A stretch of DNA of 34,024 bases, taken from contig JAOASB010000039.1 in the NCBI GenBank assembly GCA_025210375.1, positions 1 to 34,024 on the forward strand. The letters are read 5' to 3'. Of this stretch, positions 7,737 to 15,579 are shown one piece after another. The position numbers and the translations under genes were made by a program. The first letter of the stretch is position 1. Each line of letters opens with the position of its first letter. The stretch is from Maledivibacter sp. (lineage in GTDB: Bacteria > Bacillota > Clostridia > Peptostreptococcales > Caminicellaceae). Below the pieces are notes generated by a model. That model was not told where the DNA came from and searched no databases. It saw only the letters and a program-made list of their open reading frames with translations.

Positions 7737-8129
7737 CTATCTTTTTGAGAACTGAGGAGCCCTTCTTGCTGCCTTTAAGCCGTATTTCTTTCTTTCCTTC
7801 ATTCTTGGATCCCTTGTTAAGAATCCTGCTTTTTTAAGGATAGGTCTAAGCTCTACATCAGCTTTAAGTAAAGCTCTAGATATACCATGTCTTAAGGCTC
7901 CTGCCTGTCCAGTAAACCCACCACCATGAACCTTAGCAATAACATCAAACTTAGCTTCTGTTTCTGTCATAGTTAAAGGTCTTGTTACTTCTCTCTTTAA
8001 AGTTTCATAATCAAAGTAATTATCTAATTCTCTACCGTTTACAGTTACTTTTCCATTACCAGGTACTAATCTTACTCTAGCAATAGATTTTTTTCTTCTA
8101 CCTGTACCATAATATTGTACTTTAGCCAT
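7737..8129 (-). CDS. rpsI: 30S ribosomal protein S9
   Basis: The 130-residue S9 begins [15 protein letters not shown] and ends with the conserved basic [12 protein letters not shown], whose C-terminal tail reaches the P-site tRNA in the ribosome. An upstream in-frame ATG (8150) exists, but AGGAGGG sits 8 nt before the ATG at 8129 and S9 homologues start there. It follows rplM by 25 nt in a two-gene operon. Confidence 0.98.
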   Translation of the reverse strand: MAKVQYYGTGRRKKSIARVRLVPGNGKVTVNGRELDNYFDYETLKREVTRPLTMTETEAKFDVIAKVHGGGFTGQAGALRHGISRALLKADVELRPILKKAGFLTRDPRMKERKKYGLKAARRAPQFSKR

Positions 8130-8154
8130 CGATCTTCCCTCCTCTTGCAATTAC

Positions 8155-8583
8155 TTATATATCAAGAACTTCTGGCTTTTGAGCTTGATGCCCGTGTTCT
8201 GATCCTCTATATACTCTTAACTTCTTAAGCATTTGTCTTCCTAAGCTGTTCTTTGGAAGCATACCTTTTACAGCACTCATAACAACTTTTTCAGGCTTGT
8301 TATTTATCATATCTCTGTATGTTCTTTCCTTAAGTCCACCAGGATATCCAGTGTGCCATCTGTACATTTTTTGATCTAATTTTTTACCAGTTAAATTAAC
8401 CTTTTCTGCATTTAAAATTATTACGAAATCACCTGTGTCAACATGTGGTGTATAAGTCGGCTTATGTTTTCCTCTTAATATAGTAGCAACTTGTGTAGCA
8501 AGTCTACCTAAAGTCTTACCTTCAGCATCAACTACATACCATTTTCTTTCTACTTCGTGGGGTTTAGCTACGAATGATTTCAT
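8155..8583 (-). CDS. rplM: 50S ribosomal protein L13
   Basis: The 142-residue L13 is full length, with the family signatures [22 protein letters not shown] and [13 protein letters not shown] (about residues 27-112). It is an early-assembly large-subunit protein. AGGAGGG lies 7 nt before the ATG. It is the first gene of the rplM-rpsI operon, behind its own strong promoter and a short leader with a hairpin that may serve L13 autoregulation. Confidence 0.98.
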   Translation of the reverse strand: MKSFVAKPHEVERKWYVVDAEGKTLGRLATQVATILRGKHKPTYTPHVDTGDFVIILNAEKVNLTGKKLDQKMYRWHTGYPGGLKERTYRDMINNKPEKVVMSAVKGMLPKNSLGRQMLKKLRVYRGSEHGHQAQKPEVLDI

Positions 8584-8628
8584 CTATTTCCCTCCTAACT
8601 CACAAATACGAATTCTAATACGTTATCT

Positions 8629-8655
8629 TAAAAATCCGGGGCTAGTGGATTTTTT
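8629..8655 (-). promoter_or_regulatory. Hairpin in the rplM leader, candidate L13-responsive element
   Basis: In the roughly 90-nt leader, AAAAATCC and GGATTTTT (8630-8637 and 8647-8654 on the plus strand) pair around a 9-nt loop. Firmicute rplM leaders are known to contain an L13-binding RNA motif; whether this hairpin belongs to that motif needs a covariance-model search. The stem ends in a T run, so it could also be a weak attenuator. Confidence 0.4.
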
Positions 8656-8678
8656 TAGACTATTTTAAACCATCTTAT

Positions 8679-8707
8679 ATTCTAATACATGTACCCGTGT
8701 GTGTCAA
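8679..8707 (-). promoter_or_regulatory. Strong promoter of rplM-rpsI
   Basis: On the minus strand, a perfect TTGACA (8702-8707), a 17-nt spacer and TAGAAT (8679-8684) form a near-consensus sigma-A promoter. Transcription should start near 8672, giving a leader of about 90 nt. Confidence 0.88.
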
Positions 8708-8849
8708 GGAATATTTCTTCTTTTTTATTAATACCAGAAATCTCATAACTCTTACTTGGCACAATTGCATAATGTATATGGTATGGCTTTGAGGATTTTT
8801 AAACTATATATGGTAGATAGTTTTTGTAGAAAGTAATTATGAAATTTGC

Positions 8850-9584
8850 TCAATAAATAACCTCAGCTAAATATAATCCTTGGGCTGGTGCTTTGTGTCC
8901 CGCTTTTTTTCTTATCTTCGATTGTATTACTTCCTCCAGCTTATTTATATCTATTTTGCCAATATTTACATCGAGTAGTGTTCCAGTTATTATTCTTACC
9001 ATATTATATAAAAATCCATTTCCCGTATACTCTAATATGATAAACTTATCTTCTTTTCGTATATCTATGTCATAGATTGTTCTAATAGTGTTTTTTATAC
9101 TGCTACCACGGGACATGAATCCCTTAAAGTCATGCTCCCCTATGAAATATTTACTGCTTTCTACAAGTTTATCCATATCTACATTTTTGTGATAAAAATA
9201 TGAATAGTTTGCACATAAAGGATTTCTCATCCTACCATTGTATATCTTATATATATATCTTTTTTTCTTACCGGAATATCTGGCATGAAAGCTGCTGGGC
9301 ATTTCCTCTGCTCTTCTTATAGCTATATCATCTGGTAAATAGCTATTGAGTGCTATAGATATCCTATCCACTGGTATACTACAGTCGGTCTCAAAGCTTG
9401 CAACCTGCCCTAATGCATGTACCCCTGCATCGGTTCTACCTGAACCATGTATGGTAATCCCTTTCTTCATAACCTTTGCAATTGACCTTTCAATCTGCCC
9501 TTGAACCGTTCTAGCATTGGTCTGCCTCTGCCACCCACTATAGTTTGTTCCATCATAGGCAATTGTAAGTTTAATATTTTTCAT
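8850..9584 (-). CDS. truA: tRNA pseudouridine(38-40) synthase TruA
   Basis: This 244-residue enzyme isomerises uridines 38-40 in the tRNA anticodon arm. The catalytic aspartate is in the GRTDAGVHALGQ motif (about residues 53-64). The second domain contains FLYNMVRIITGTLLDV. The GTG at 9593 is in frame, but the ATG at 9584 is better placed after AAAAGGGTGA and gives the family-typical N terminus MKNIKLTIAYDGT. It lies between ecfT and rplM, its standard neighbours. A 371-bp palindrome-rich spacer separates it from ecfT, so it may not be co-transcribed with the ecf genes here. Confidence 0.95.
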   Translation of the reverse strand: MKNIKLTIAYDGTNYSGWQRQTNARTVQGQIERSIAKVMKKGITIHGSGRTDAGVHALGQVASFETDCSIPVDRISIALNSYLPDDIAIRRAEEMPSSFHARYSGKKKRYIYKIYNGRMRNPLCANYSYFYHKNVDMDKLVESSKYFIGEHDFKGFMSRGSSIKNTIRTIYDIDIRKEDKFIILEYTGNGFLYNMVRIITGTLLDVNIGKIDINKLEEVIQSKIRKKAGHKAPAQGLYLAEVIY

Positions 9585-9611
9585 TGGCTTCACCCTTTTA
9601 AAAATCTGTGT

Positions 9612-9665
9612 TATCCCAGATTATTACAAATAGAGTTTTGAAATTTCTATGAATAATCTGGGATT
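9612..9665 (-). repeat. 13-bp stem-loop just upstream of truA
   Basis: ATCCCAGATTATT (9613-9625) and AATAATCTGGGAT (9652-9664) are perfectly complementary. On the transcript the 3' arm can alternatively pair AATCTG with CAGATT (TTT follows), immediately before the truA ribosome binding site. The two pairings are mutually exclusive, as in a simple attenuator. Confidence 0.45.
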
Positions 9666-9769
9666 ATGTATAGAATAAGGTTTTCTAATATGATAGTCAA
9701 TATTCCATATTATTATTGGTAGTAAAAAATATGATTGATTATCGGAGTTCACTAAGAAAGTCATGATTT

Positions 9770-9806
9770 CCCCTTTGCCATGGGGAGAATACCCATGGCA
9801 AAGGGG
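9770..9806. repeat. Perfect 15-bp palindromic hairpin
   Basis: CCCCTTTGCCATGGG (9770-9784), a 7-nt loop, and CCCATGGCAAAGGGG (9792-9806) are perfectly complementary. The stem is GC-rich compared with the surroundings and has no T tract on either strand, so it is not a standard terminator. It may act as a transcript-end stabiliser or belong to a repeat family. Confidence 0.6.
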
Positions 9807-9843
9807 CTTCAAAAGTAAATTTTTAATGTAATCTCCGAAAACG

Positions 9844-9910
9844 TGATAAGGGGACAGACACCCACCCACACTGGAAAGAGTGTGGGTCGGATGTGTCAGT
9901 CCCCTTGTCA
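9844..9910. repeat. REP-like 67-nt hairpin
   Basis: The outer arm TGATAAGGGGAC (9844-9855) pairs with GTCCCCTTGTCA (9899-9910). The inner arm ACCCACACT (9864-9872) pairs with AGTGTGGGT (9879-9887) around GGAAAG, with GACAC/GTGTC between them. The AAGGGGACAGACACC character resembles REP elements mobilised in Firmicutes by REP-associated tyrosine (Y1) transposases; none is encoded in this window. Confidence 0.6.
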
Positions 9911-9955
9911 TATTTTCTTTTTTGATGGTCAATATTTCCTATAATAAAATCCTTC

Positions 9956-10753
9956 TTACATAAATCTAGTATATATTATTGCAATAAAAAATACTGAAAA
10001 TACTATCATACTTACAAAATCTCTACTGTGCAACCTAAGCTGCTTCATTCTAGTTCTATTTTCTCCACCTCTGTAGCATCTGGCCTCCATAGCCATTGCT
10101 AGGTCATCTGCCCTTTTAAAAGCACCTATAAATAAAGGTACTAGCAGTGGAATCAAGCTCTTTGCCCTTTTTATTATATTTCCACTTTCAAAATCAGCAC
10201 CCCTTGCCATTTGAGCCTTCATGATTTTATCGGTTTCCTCTAATAATGTAGGGATAAATCTTAGGGCTATTGTCATCATCATAGCTAATTCATGGGCTGG
10301 TACTCCAATTCTTTTAAAGGGATTCAATACTCTTTCTATACCATCAGTAAGTTCAATAGGTGAAGTAGTGAGGGTAAGAAGAGATGTTCCTATAATTAGA
10401 AATATAAGCCTAAGTGCCATAAATACTGCCATGTCAAAACCTTCTTTAGTTATATTTAAAGGCCCTAGCTTATATAAAGTTTCTCCTGGAGTCAAAAAAA
10501 TATTGATCCCAAAGGTAAGGATTATAATAAGTAATATGGGCTTCAATCCCCTTAGGATAAATTTTAAAGGAACCTTGGATAATAAAATGGTCAAGGCTAA
10601 AAAGCCTATAATTATTAAATATATCTCTATATCCTTTATCATAAATAAAGCAACTATATATGCAAATGAGCTTAATATTTTAAATCTTGGGTCCAGTTTA
10701 TGAATAATTGAATCCATGGGATAATATTGTCCTAATGTAATGTCTCTAAGCAT
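9956..10753 (-). CDS. ecfT: ECF transporter transmembrane protein EcfT
   Basis: This 265-residue membrane subunit couples the two ATPases to interchangeable substrate-binding S components for vitamins and metals. Hydrophobic helices lie at about 27-60, 65-85, 105-128 and 240-262. The cytoplasmic coupling helices carry the two signature Ala-Arg-Gly-type motifs, MARGAD (about 183-188) and EARCYRG (about 222-228). The start codon overlaps the ecfA2 end by 8 nt, so the genes are translationally coupled. No S-component gene is nearby, as expected for the shared-module (group II) type. A hairpin-rich spacer follows. Confidence 0.95.
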   Translation of the reverse strand: MLRDITLGQYYPMDSIIHKLDPRFKILSSFAYIVALFMIKDIEIYLIIIGFLALTILLSKVPLKFILRGLKPILLIIILTFGINIFLTPGETLYKLGPLNITKEGFDMAVFMALRLIFLIIGTSLLTLTTSPIELTDGIERVLNPFKRIGVPAHELAMMMTIALRFIPTLLEETDKIMKAQMARGADFESGNIIKRAKSLIPLLVPLFIGAFKRADDLAMAMEARCYRGGENRTRMKQLRLHSRDFVSMIVFSVFFIAIIYTRFM

Positions 10754-11609
10754 TTTTCTTTTCCCTCACTAGGTTTAATATTTCATTTTTTGCTTCTTCA
10801 ACAGTTAAGATATCGTCTCTAATATCGATACCTTTTTCCCTTAACTTTCTAATTAAATGGGTTATCTGAGGAATTCCCAGACCTATTTTCTCAAGGCTCT
10901 GAGCTTCCTTAAAAACTTCTCGTGGTGTTCCCTGTAAAGCTATCTTCCCTTTATCCATAACTATTATTTTGTCTACTAACTTAGCAATATCCTCCATGCT
11001 ATGGGACACTAAAATAACCGTTAGCTTATATTTAGAATGTAATTCTTTAATTTCTGCTAAAATGCCATCTCTTCCCCTTGGATCTAATCCTGCAGTAGGT
11101 TCATCTAATATAAGAACCTCGGGCTTCATAGCTATTATACTTGCTATAGCTATACGTCTCCTTTGTCCACCACTTAGTTCAAAGGGAGACCTATCCTTTA
11201 TTTCTTCAAACTTCATTCCAACTAAGCTTAGGGCTTCCTTCACTCTAGTATCTATCTCTGCCTCGGATAGTCCTAAATTAGATGGTCCAAAGGCAACTTC
11301 TTTATAAACTGTTTCTTCAAATAATTGATATTCTGGATATTGAAAAACTAATCCAACCTTTTTTCTTATTTCAGCCAGCTTTACATTTTTACTACTTATA
11401 TCCAGATTGTTTATATAAATCTTACCCTTAGTGGGTTTCAATAATCCATTTAAGTGTTGTATCAGTGTTGATTTTCCACTGCCAGTATGTCCAATTAACC
11501 CTACAAATTCACCTGCTTCAATGGCAAAGTTTATATCCGATAGTGCTATTGTTTCAAAGGGACTGTTGGCATTATAAACGTGTATAAGATTTTCTACAAT
11601 AATTGACAT
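10746..11609 (-). CDS. ecfA2: ECF transporter ATP-binding protein EcfA2
   Basis: This 287-residue ABC ATPase is the second of the EcfA pair. Walker A is GHTGSGKS at residues 40-47, the Q-loop is in [13 protein letters not shown], the signature is LSGGQRRR, Walker B is [11 protein letters not shown] and the switch histidine is in VSHSM. A C-terminal extension of the EcfA type (about 245-285) follows. It overlaps ecfA1 by 16 nt upstream and ecfT by 8 nt downstream, giving a compact three-gene operon. Confidence 0.95.
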   Translation of the reverse strand: MSIIVENLIHVYNANSPFETIALSDINFAIEAGEFVGLIGHTGSGKSTLIQHLNGLLKPTKGKIYINNLDISSKNVKLAEIRKKVGLVFQYPEYQLFEETVYKEVAFGPSNLGLSEAEIDTRVKEALSLVGMKFEEIKDRSPFELSGGQRRRIAIASIIAMKPEVLILDEPTAGLDPRGRDGILAEIKELHSKYKLTVILVSHSMEDIAKLVDKIIVMDKGKIALQGTPREVFKEAQSLEKIGLGIPQITHLIRKLREKGIDIRDDILTVEEAKNEILNLVREKKNA

Positions 11610-12430
11610 AATTTACTCACCATCTCATCTACAGTTAAAATATCACTGGGAATATCTATTCCTTCCTTATTGAGGTTGTGGGATAATAATGTAACCTGTG
11701 GAACATCTAGACCTATGTTCTTTAACTTGTCCACCTTAGAAAACACTTCCCTTGGAGTGCCTTCCAATGATATTTTCCCATCATCCATTACTATTACTCT
11801 ATGGGCATTTACTGCTTCTTCCATGAAGTGAGTAATATGAATTATAGTTATACCTTCTTTGTTTAATTTTTCTATTGCATCCATTACTTCTTTTCTACCT
11901 GAGGGATCAAGCATTGCCGTAGGTTCATCAAATATTATACATTGTGGTCTCATGGCCAATACCCCAGCTATGGCTACTCTTTGCTTCTGACCTCCAGATA
12001 ACAGGTGGGGAGGCTTTCTCCTAAGCTCATATATACCTACGGATTTCATGGCCACATCTACCCTTTTTCTAATATCCTCTGACTGAATTCCAAGATTTTC
12101 AGGTCCAAATGCCACATCCTCTTCCACTAGTGTTGCTACTATCTGATTATCTGGATTTTGAAATACCATACCGGCATTTTGCCTAATATTCCAAACCATA
12201 TCCTCATTGGAGGTATCCATATTGTTTACATAGACTTTCCCACCACTAGGTAGAAGTATTGCATTCATAAGCTTAGCTAAGGTAGATTTACCAGAACCAT
12301 TGTGTCCAATAATAACTATAAACTCTCCTTGTTTTACATTAAGGGAAAGATTTTTTACAGCTATAGTTTTTTCTCCTTCATTACCCTCATATTCAAAAAC
12401 TAATTCTTTAGTCTCAATCATGTTTGACAT
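11594..12430 (-). CDS. ecfA1: ECF transporter ATP-binding protein EcfA1
   Basis: The 278-residue ABC ATPase has Walker A GHNGSGKS at 42-49, the Q-loop in FQNPDNQ, the signature LSGGQKQR (about 142-149), Walker [12 protein letters not shown] and switch histidine ITHF. It is the first gene of the ecfA1-ecfA2-ecfT operon that energises uptake through separate S components. GAGGT precedes the ATG by 6 nt. In most clostridia this gene directly follows rplQ; here about 5 kb of surface-protein genes lie between, and ecfA1 has its own promoter. Confidence 0.95.
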   Translation of the reverse strand: MSNMIETKELVFEYEGNEGEKTIAVKNLSLNVKQGEFIVIIGHNGSGKSTLAKLMNAILLPSGGKVYVNNMDTSNEDMVWNIRQNAGMVFQNPDNQIVATLVEEDVAFGPENLGIQSEDIRKRVDVAMKSVGIYELRRKPPHLLSGGQKQRVAIAGVLAMRPQCIIFDEPTAMLDPSGRKEVMDAIEKLNKEGITIIHITHFMEEAVNAHRVIVMDDGKISLEGTPREVFSKVDKLKNIGLDVPQVTLLSHNLNKEGIDIPSDILTVDEMVSKLCQLL

Positions 12431-12479
12431 GTTATTACCTCGCTAATAATATCTTACTAATAATATTTACACATCTACT

Positions 12480-12508
12480 ATTATATATTTAAAGAAGGTA
12501 TTATTCAA
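12480..12508 (-). promoter_or_regulatory. Promoter of the ecfA1-ecfA2-ecfT operon
   Basis: TTGAAT (12503-12508), a 17-nt spacer and a perfect TATAAT (12480-12485) lie on the minus strand, between the terminator of the surface cluster and ecfA1. Transcription should start near 12473, about 40 nt before the ATG. Confidence 0.8.
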
Positions 12509-12535
12509 TGTTTTTAGTTAATAGTATTGGGTTCA

Positions 12536-12572
12536 CAAATAAAAACTATCCCTTCTTTTATAGAAGGGATAG
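12536..12572 (-). terminator. Terminator of the surface-protein cluster
   Basis: On the minus strand, CTATCCCTTCT, loop ATAAA and AGAAGGGATAG form a perfect 11-bp stem followed by TTTTTATTT. The other side is also T-rich on the plus strand, so it could work in both directions. It ends transcription 30 nt after the coiled-coil gene and isolates the cluster from ecfA1. Confidence 0.9.
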
Positions 12573-12602
12573 CTTATTTTTTTCTTTACGATTTTAGCAC
12601 TC

Positions 12603-14024
12603 CTAATTATTACTTTCCTCTGTATCTCCCGATGAGCCTTGATCTCCTCCACTGCCCTCGGATGAGCCTTGGTCTCCTTCATTGCCCTCGGATGAGCCTT
12701 GATCTCCTTCATTGCCCTCGGATGAGCCTTGATCTCCTTCATTGCCCTCAGATGAGCCTTGATCTCCTTCATTGCCCTCAGATGAGCCTTGATCTCCTTC
12801 ATTGCCCTCAGCCTCAGATGAGCCTTGGTCTTTATCATTGTCTATTTTATTGGAAGATGCTCCAGATGACTGATGGAATTTAAGCTCTTTAATTTTCTTT
12901 TCTAGCTTAGAAATTTTACTACTCAGATCAAAGTTTTCACTTTTTAAGTTTCCATTCTTATCTTGTAGTTTATCAATGTCATCCTTTAATTCTTGATTTT
13001 CTTCACTTAAATCTTCATTTTCACTGGTTAGATTTTCAACTTCTAGGGTAAGATCTTCTTTAACTATTGTAAGCTCATCATAATCTTTTTGAAGGTTAGC
13101 TTTTTCTTCTTCTATATTCTGAATATTAAGCTTTAATCTTGCAATCTCTTCAATCTTGTTATTTAAGCTATTAACTAAACCCTCTAATGTATTATATAGT
13201 TTACTTATATAATCAGCCAGTTTAGGTACTACCACGTCTAGTAGTTTGTTTTGCTCATCAGTAATCTCTAGTTTAGATACAGGATTTTCAACCACTTCTA
13301 TATCTATTGATTTTTCCAACCCTTTATCCTGTAATGTAGATGAACTTTGCATCTCCGTAGGTGCTGCACTTTTTGTTAAAGTTTCTGGAGTACCAATAGT
13401 TAATGTCCTTAGGGGCTTGTCACTATAATCTTGCCAAATTGCTTCTTCCCAGATTCTTTCTTGTGCAAGCCTGAGCATGGATTTTGATATACTATCTCGA
13501 TATTGAGCTTCATTCTCAAATTTCCAGCCTACCCTATTCCACCAAATATAGCATTTTGTAAATTCAACTGGAAGTTCTTTATATATATATCCATTTAAAT
13601 AATATACCTTTAATACTCCATTTACTCTACTTGGCATTTCGCCCAACTGAATCACGGTAGCATTTACTTCTATATCTGTTTCTATCTTCTTATTTGTATC
13701 AAGTTTTACTGGGTCTATATGTACCGTGAATTGGTCGGCCACTCCATCTACCCCAAAGTAAATTATGGGATTGCCTTTAAAATTGGGATTCTTTTTAAGC
13801 CTTATCTTCGTAGCATTTCCATTGTCGTCTGTTACAACCTCTAAGGTTTGTAGTATATCATCCTGTGTAGCGGCACTTACGGAAATATTTGATTCTACTT
13901 TTGCAGTAAACCATGAATTTGTATTAATAGAACCAAGGAAAATACTACTGATTAGAATACCAGTAAGGAGACAACAGCTTATACGTAATAATAAAATTTT
14001 TAGACTGGTTTTATTGTTCTTCAC
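12603..14024 (-). CDS. Secreted coiled-coil protein with SipW-type signal and tandem-repeat tail
   Basis: This 473-residue protein belongs to no family I recognise. It has a hydrophobic N-terminal segment (about 8-32) followed by TNSWFTAKVES (35-45), which resembles the recognition region of SipW-processed TasA/CalY proteins. A predicted beta-rich domain spans about 50-190, a low-complexity linker about 215-245, and a long heptad-type coiled coil about 258-388. A tail of six identical-length SSEGNEGDQG-type repeats (about 403-465) is encoded by 30-bp DNA repeats. The start is GTG at 14024, 7 nt after GGAGGTGA; no ATG is suitably placed. It lies 36 nt after the SLH gene and is probably co-transcribed with it. 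Probable surface or matrix protein, by inference. Confidence 0.8.
   Translation of the reverse strand: MKNNKTSLKILLLRISCCLLTGILISSIFLGSINTNSWFTAKVESNISVSAATQDDILQTLEVVTDDNGNATKIRLKKNPNFKGNPIIYFGVDGVADQFTVHIDPVKLDTNKKIETDIEVNATVIQLGEMPSRVNGVLKVYYLNGYIYKELPVEFTKCYIWWNRVGWKFENEAQYRDSISKSMLRLAQERIWEEAIWQDYSDKPLRTLTIGTPETLTKSAAPTEMQSSSTLQDKGLEKSIDIEVVENPVSKLEITDEQNKLLDVVVPKLADYISKLYNTLEGLVNSLNNKIEEIARLKLNIQNIEEEKANLQKDYDELTIVKEDLTLEVENLTSENEDLSEENQELKDDIDKLQDKNGNLKSENFDLSSKISKLEKKIKELKFHQSSGASSNKIDNDKDQGSSEAEGNEGDQGSSEGNEGDQGSSEGNEGDQGSSEGNEGDQGSSEGNEGDQGSSEGSGGDQGSSGDTEESNN
12631..12810 (-). repeat. Six tandem 30-bp repeats inside the coiled-coil gene
   Basis: Units start at 12631, 12661, 12691, 12721, 12751 and 12781, each beginning GATGAGCCTTG on the plus strand. 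They differ at only a few positions. A partial unit continues to about 12830. The multiple-of-three period keeps the frame whatever the copy number, so length variation between strains is likely. Confidence 0.95.
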
Positions 14025-14060
14025 AATTTTTTCACCTCCTCAAATATTTTTATCACTATT

Positions 14061-15275
14061 TTAATGGGTATCATGATACCCTAATAGCTTGCAAATTATA
14101 GTAAATGCTTCTGCCCTAGTTATGCTATCCTTTGGTTTAAATTTTTTATCGGGATAGCCATTAATGGCTTTGTTTTCTACTGCAGTCTTTATATATTCCT
14201 CTGCCCATGTTGCAATTTCTCCTCTATCATAAAAGGTGAGTTCAAAACCTTCATTCTCTAGCTTCAGTTCAAAGGCTCTAACTAAAACGGCAGTCATTTC
14301 TTGCCTTGATATATTTTTATTAGGCTTAAAGTAATATTCTTTGTTATTTAAGGTACGTGGATAGCCCTTCATTATGTGGTTAACGGTTACTCTCATAACA
14401 TGTGGTTTAACCCAATCCCTTATGTCATTATGATCAACATAGTATTTAGATAAGTCACTATCCTTTACTTCATCATAATTAGTCAGGTACTTAGCCAATG
14501 CATTATCAATTAATTCTGCCGTTTCAGCCCTTGTTATGTTTTCATTTGGCCTTATAGCTCCTTCTATATAAGCTGCTGGTTCTACAGTGCCATTTCTATA
14601 GTCATCTATGGTCATTTCTCCATTTGGATAGCCCTGAATAATTTTGTTATCTAATAAGGCTATTATGCAATCATGGTACCAATATTTTTCCTCTTCCTTA
14701 GCTGTGACCTTGTGTTTTTTCTTTTTATTATTTTCTGATGAAGCACAGCTTATATTTGCAAAAAATTTTACCCTCGCCTTTACCCCCTGTAATTCATTTC
14801 CTGCTGAACTATTCATATCTACTTGATATAACAAATCTGAACTTTGATTCTTAGAAATTCTTATTTCTCCCAATGTATCTAGAACATTTTCAGTGGTCAT
14901 TTGTATAAAGGTTTTAACACATTTCTTTTGATCCTTTGTAAATGTAATTTTCATTAAGCTTCCATATGTATTCAGTTTAGAAGTCGGTTCAACTTTTAGG
15001 TTTAATCCTAGGCTTGTTAAGGTTATATCCTTTGATGATTGATTATATATCCTCAAAGTTGCTCCATTATTTTTCCCTGGCTGCCATATACCTTGACTAA
15101 TTTTTCCTTCTTGCCTAATAGTGAAACCATTTGTATCATCACCTGTAATATACCACTTAACTATATTACTGTTTTTCATTGCATATGCTTTATTGCAGCC
15201 TAAATTAGGTAACAAGCAAGATAGCATAGTTATTACAAGTATAAATAGGATTATTCTTCTACTATTTGTTTTCAT
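14061..15275 (-). CDS. Surface protein with three C-terminal SLH domains
   Basis: This 404-residue exported protein has a Sec signal peptide with the probable cleavage site AYA-M at 32/33. A beta-sandwich-like region (about 35-180) includes IWQPGKNNGATLRIYN, similar to the spacing found in TasA-like proteins. A basic linker (KKKKHK, about 183) precedes three S-layer homology domains at about 195-265, 275-335 and 340-400, with the motifs ITRAE, ISRQE and ITRAE. SLH domains bind pyruvylated secondary cell-wall polymer, so it is probably a wall-anchored adaptor. GGGGAGGTG precedes the ATG. A 21-bp hairpin lies immediately upstream of that site. The placement between two SipW-type substrates suggests it tethers their polymer; that is inference. 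Confidence 0.88.
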   Translation of the reverse strand: MKTNSRRIILFILVITMLSCLLPNLGCNKAYAMKNSNIVKWYITGDDTNGFTIRQEGKISQGIWQPGKNNGATLRIYNQSSKDITLTSLGLNLKVEPTSKLNTYGSLMKITFTKDQKKCVKTFIQMTTENVLDTLGEIRISKNQSSDLLYQVDMNSSAGNELQGVKARVKFFANISCASSENNKKKKHKVTAKEEEKYWYHDCIIALLDNKIIQGYPNGEMTIDDYRNGTVEPAAYIEGAIRPNENITRAETAELIDNALAKYLTNYDEVKDSDLSKYYVDHNDIRDWVKPHVMRVTVNHIMKGYPRTLNNKEYYFKPNKNISRQEMTAVLVRAFELKLENEGFELTFYDRGEIATWAEEYIKTAVENKAINGYPDKKFKPKDSITRAEAFTIICKLLGYHDTH

Positions 15276-15292
15276 TCCTTATACACCTCCCC

Positions 15293-15340
15293 TTATAAAA
15301 TTTAGAAACACTTAAGTCTAAGTGCTTCTAAATTTTATAA
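15293..15340 (-). promoter_or_regulatory. Long hairpin abutting the SLH ribosome binding site
   Basis: TTATAAAATTTAGAA (15293-15307) pairs perfectly with TTCTAAATTTTATAA (15326-15340). After one mismatch, CACTTA pairs with TAAGTG around AGTC. On the minus strand the stem is followed directly by GGGGAGGTG, not by a T tract, so it is not a terminator. It could protect the mRNA 5' end or control access to the start site. Confidence 0.65.
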
Positions 15341-15350
15341 AGTGAAAAAT

Positions 15351-15513
15351 GGGGCTGTCTCAAAGGATCATCTCTTCAATTCAGCCCTAGGGTGTTTCAG
15401 AATAAATAAAGCTTTGGGTTTTGAAATTGTAAGGGTTTGGCCAGTACTTATATTCGTGCCAAGTTGATACAATTTCAAATAACGAAAGAATTCGTCATTC
15501 TGAGACACGCCCC
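15351..15513. repeat. Intergenic palindromic element, copy 2
   Basis: The ends are inverted repeats, GGGGCTGTCTCA (15351-15362) and TGAGACACGCCCC (15501-15513). Inside, GAAATTGT and ACAATTTC frame a core with GGCCAGTACTTATATTCG. The TTTCAAATAACGAAAGAATTCG flank (about 15472-15493) aligns with the reverse complement of the 1149-1269 element (TTTCAGTAACAACGAAG then AAATTCG). There is no reading frame. Probably a member of the same dispersed family, with an extra segment on one side. Confidence 0.6.
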
Positions 15514-15579
15514 TCATATATAGATAGATATAATCTCCCTATATATGAAAATCATCTGATAATATTAAGCTCCTAAATT

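Larger units (their letters stand above)
9691..9939. repeat. Block flanked by imperfect direct repeats and containing two palindromes
   Basis: TGATAGTCAATATTCC (9691-9706) and TGATGGTCAATATTTCC (9923-9939) are imperfect direct repeats. They flank a block holding the two hairpins at 9770-9806 and 9844-9910. No protein is encoded. The flanking repeats are what an insertion or a local duplication would leave, but they are too diverged for certainty. Together with 9612-9665 this accounts for most of the 371-bp spacer between truA and ecfT. Confidence 0.4.
15276..15579. other. Spacer between the TasA-like and SLH genes
   Basis: This 304-bp spacer contains no gene. It is made of a long hairpin against the SLH ribosome binding site (15293-15340), an inverted-repeat element (15351-15513) and a short AT-rich stretch after the TasA-like stop codon. 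I did not find a clear promoter or a canonical terminator, so it is unresolved whether the SLH gene is read from the sipW side. Confidence 0.5.

Noticed and set aside
9624..9932. 102-codon open frame on the minus strand in the ecfT-truA spacer
   Set aside because: It is made largely of the two palindromes, has no ribosome binding site and no recognisable protein features.
12527..12883. Repetitive open frames on both strands across the 30-bp repeat region
   Set aside because: They are other-frame readings of the tandem repeats in the coiled-coil gene; a period divisible by three keeps every frame open.
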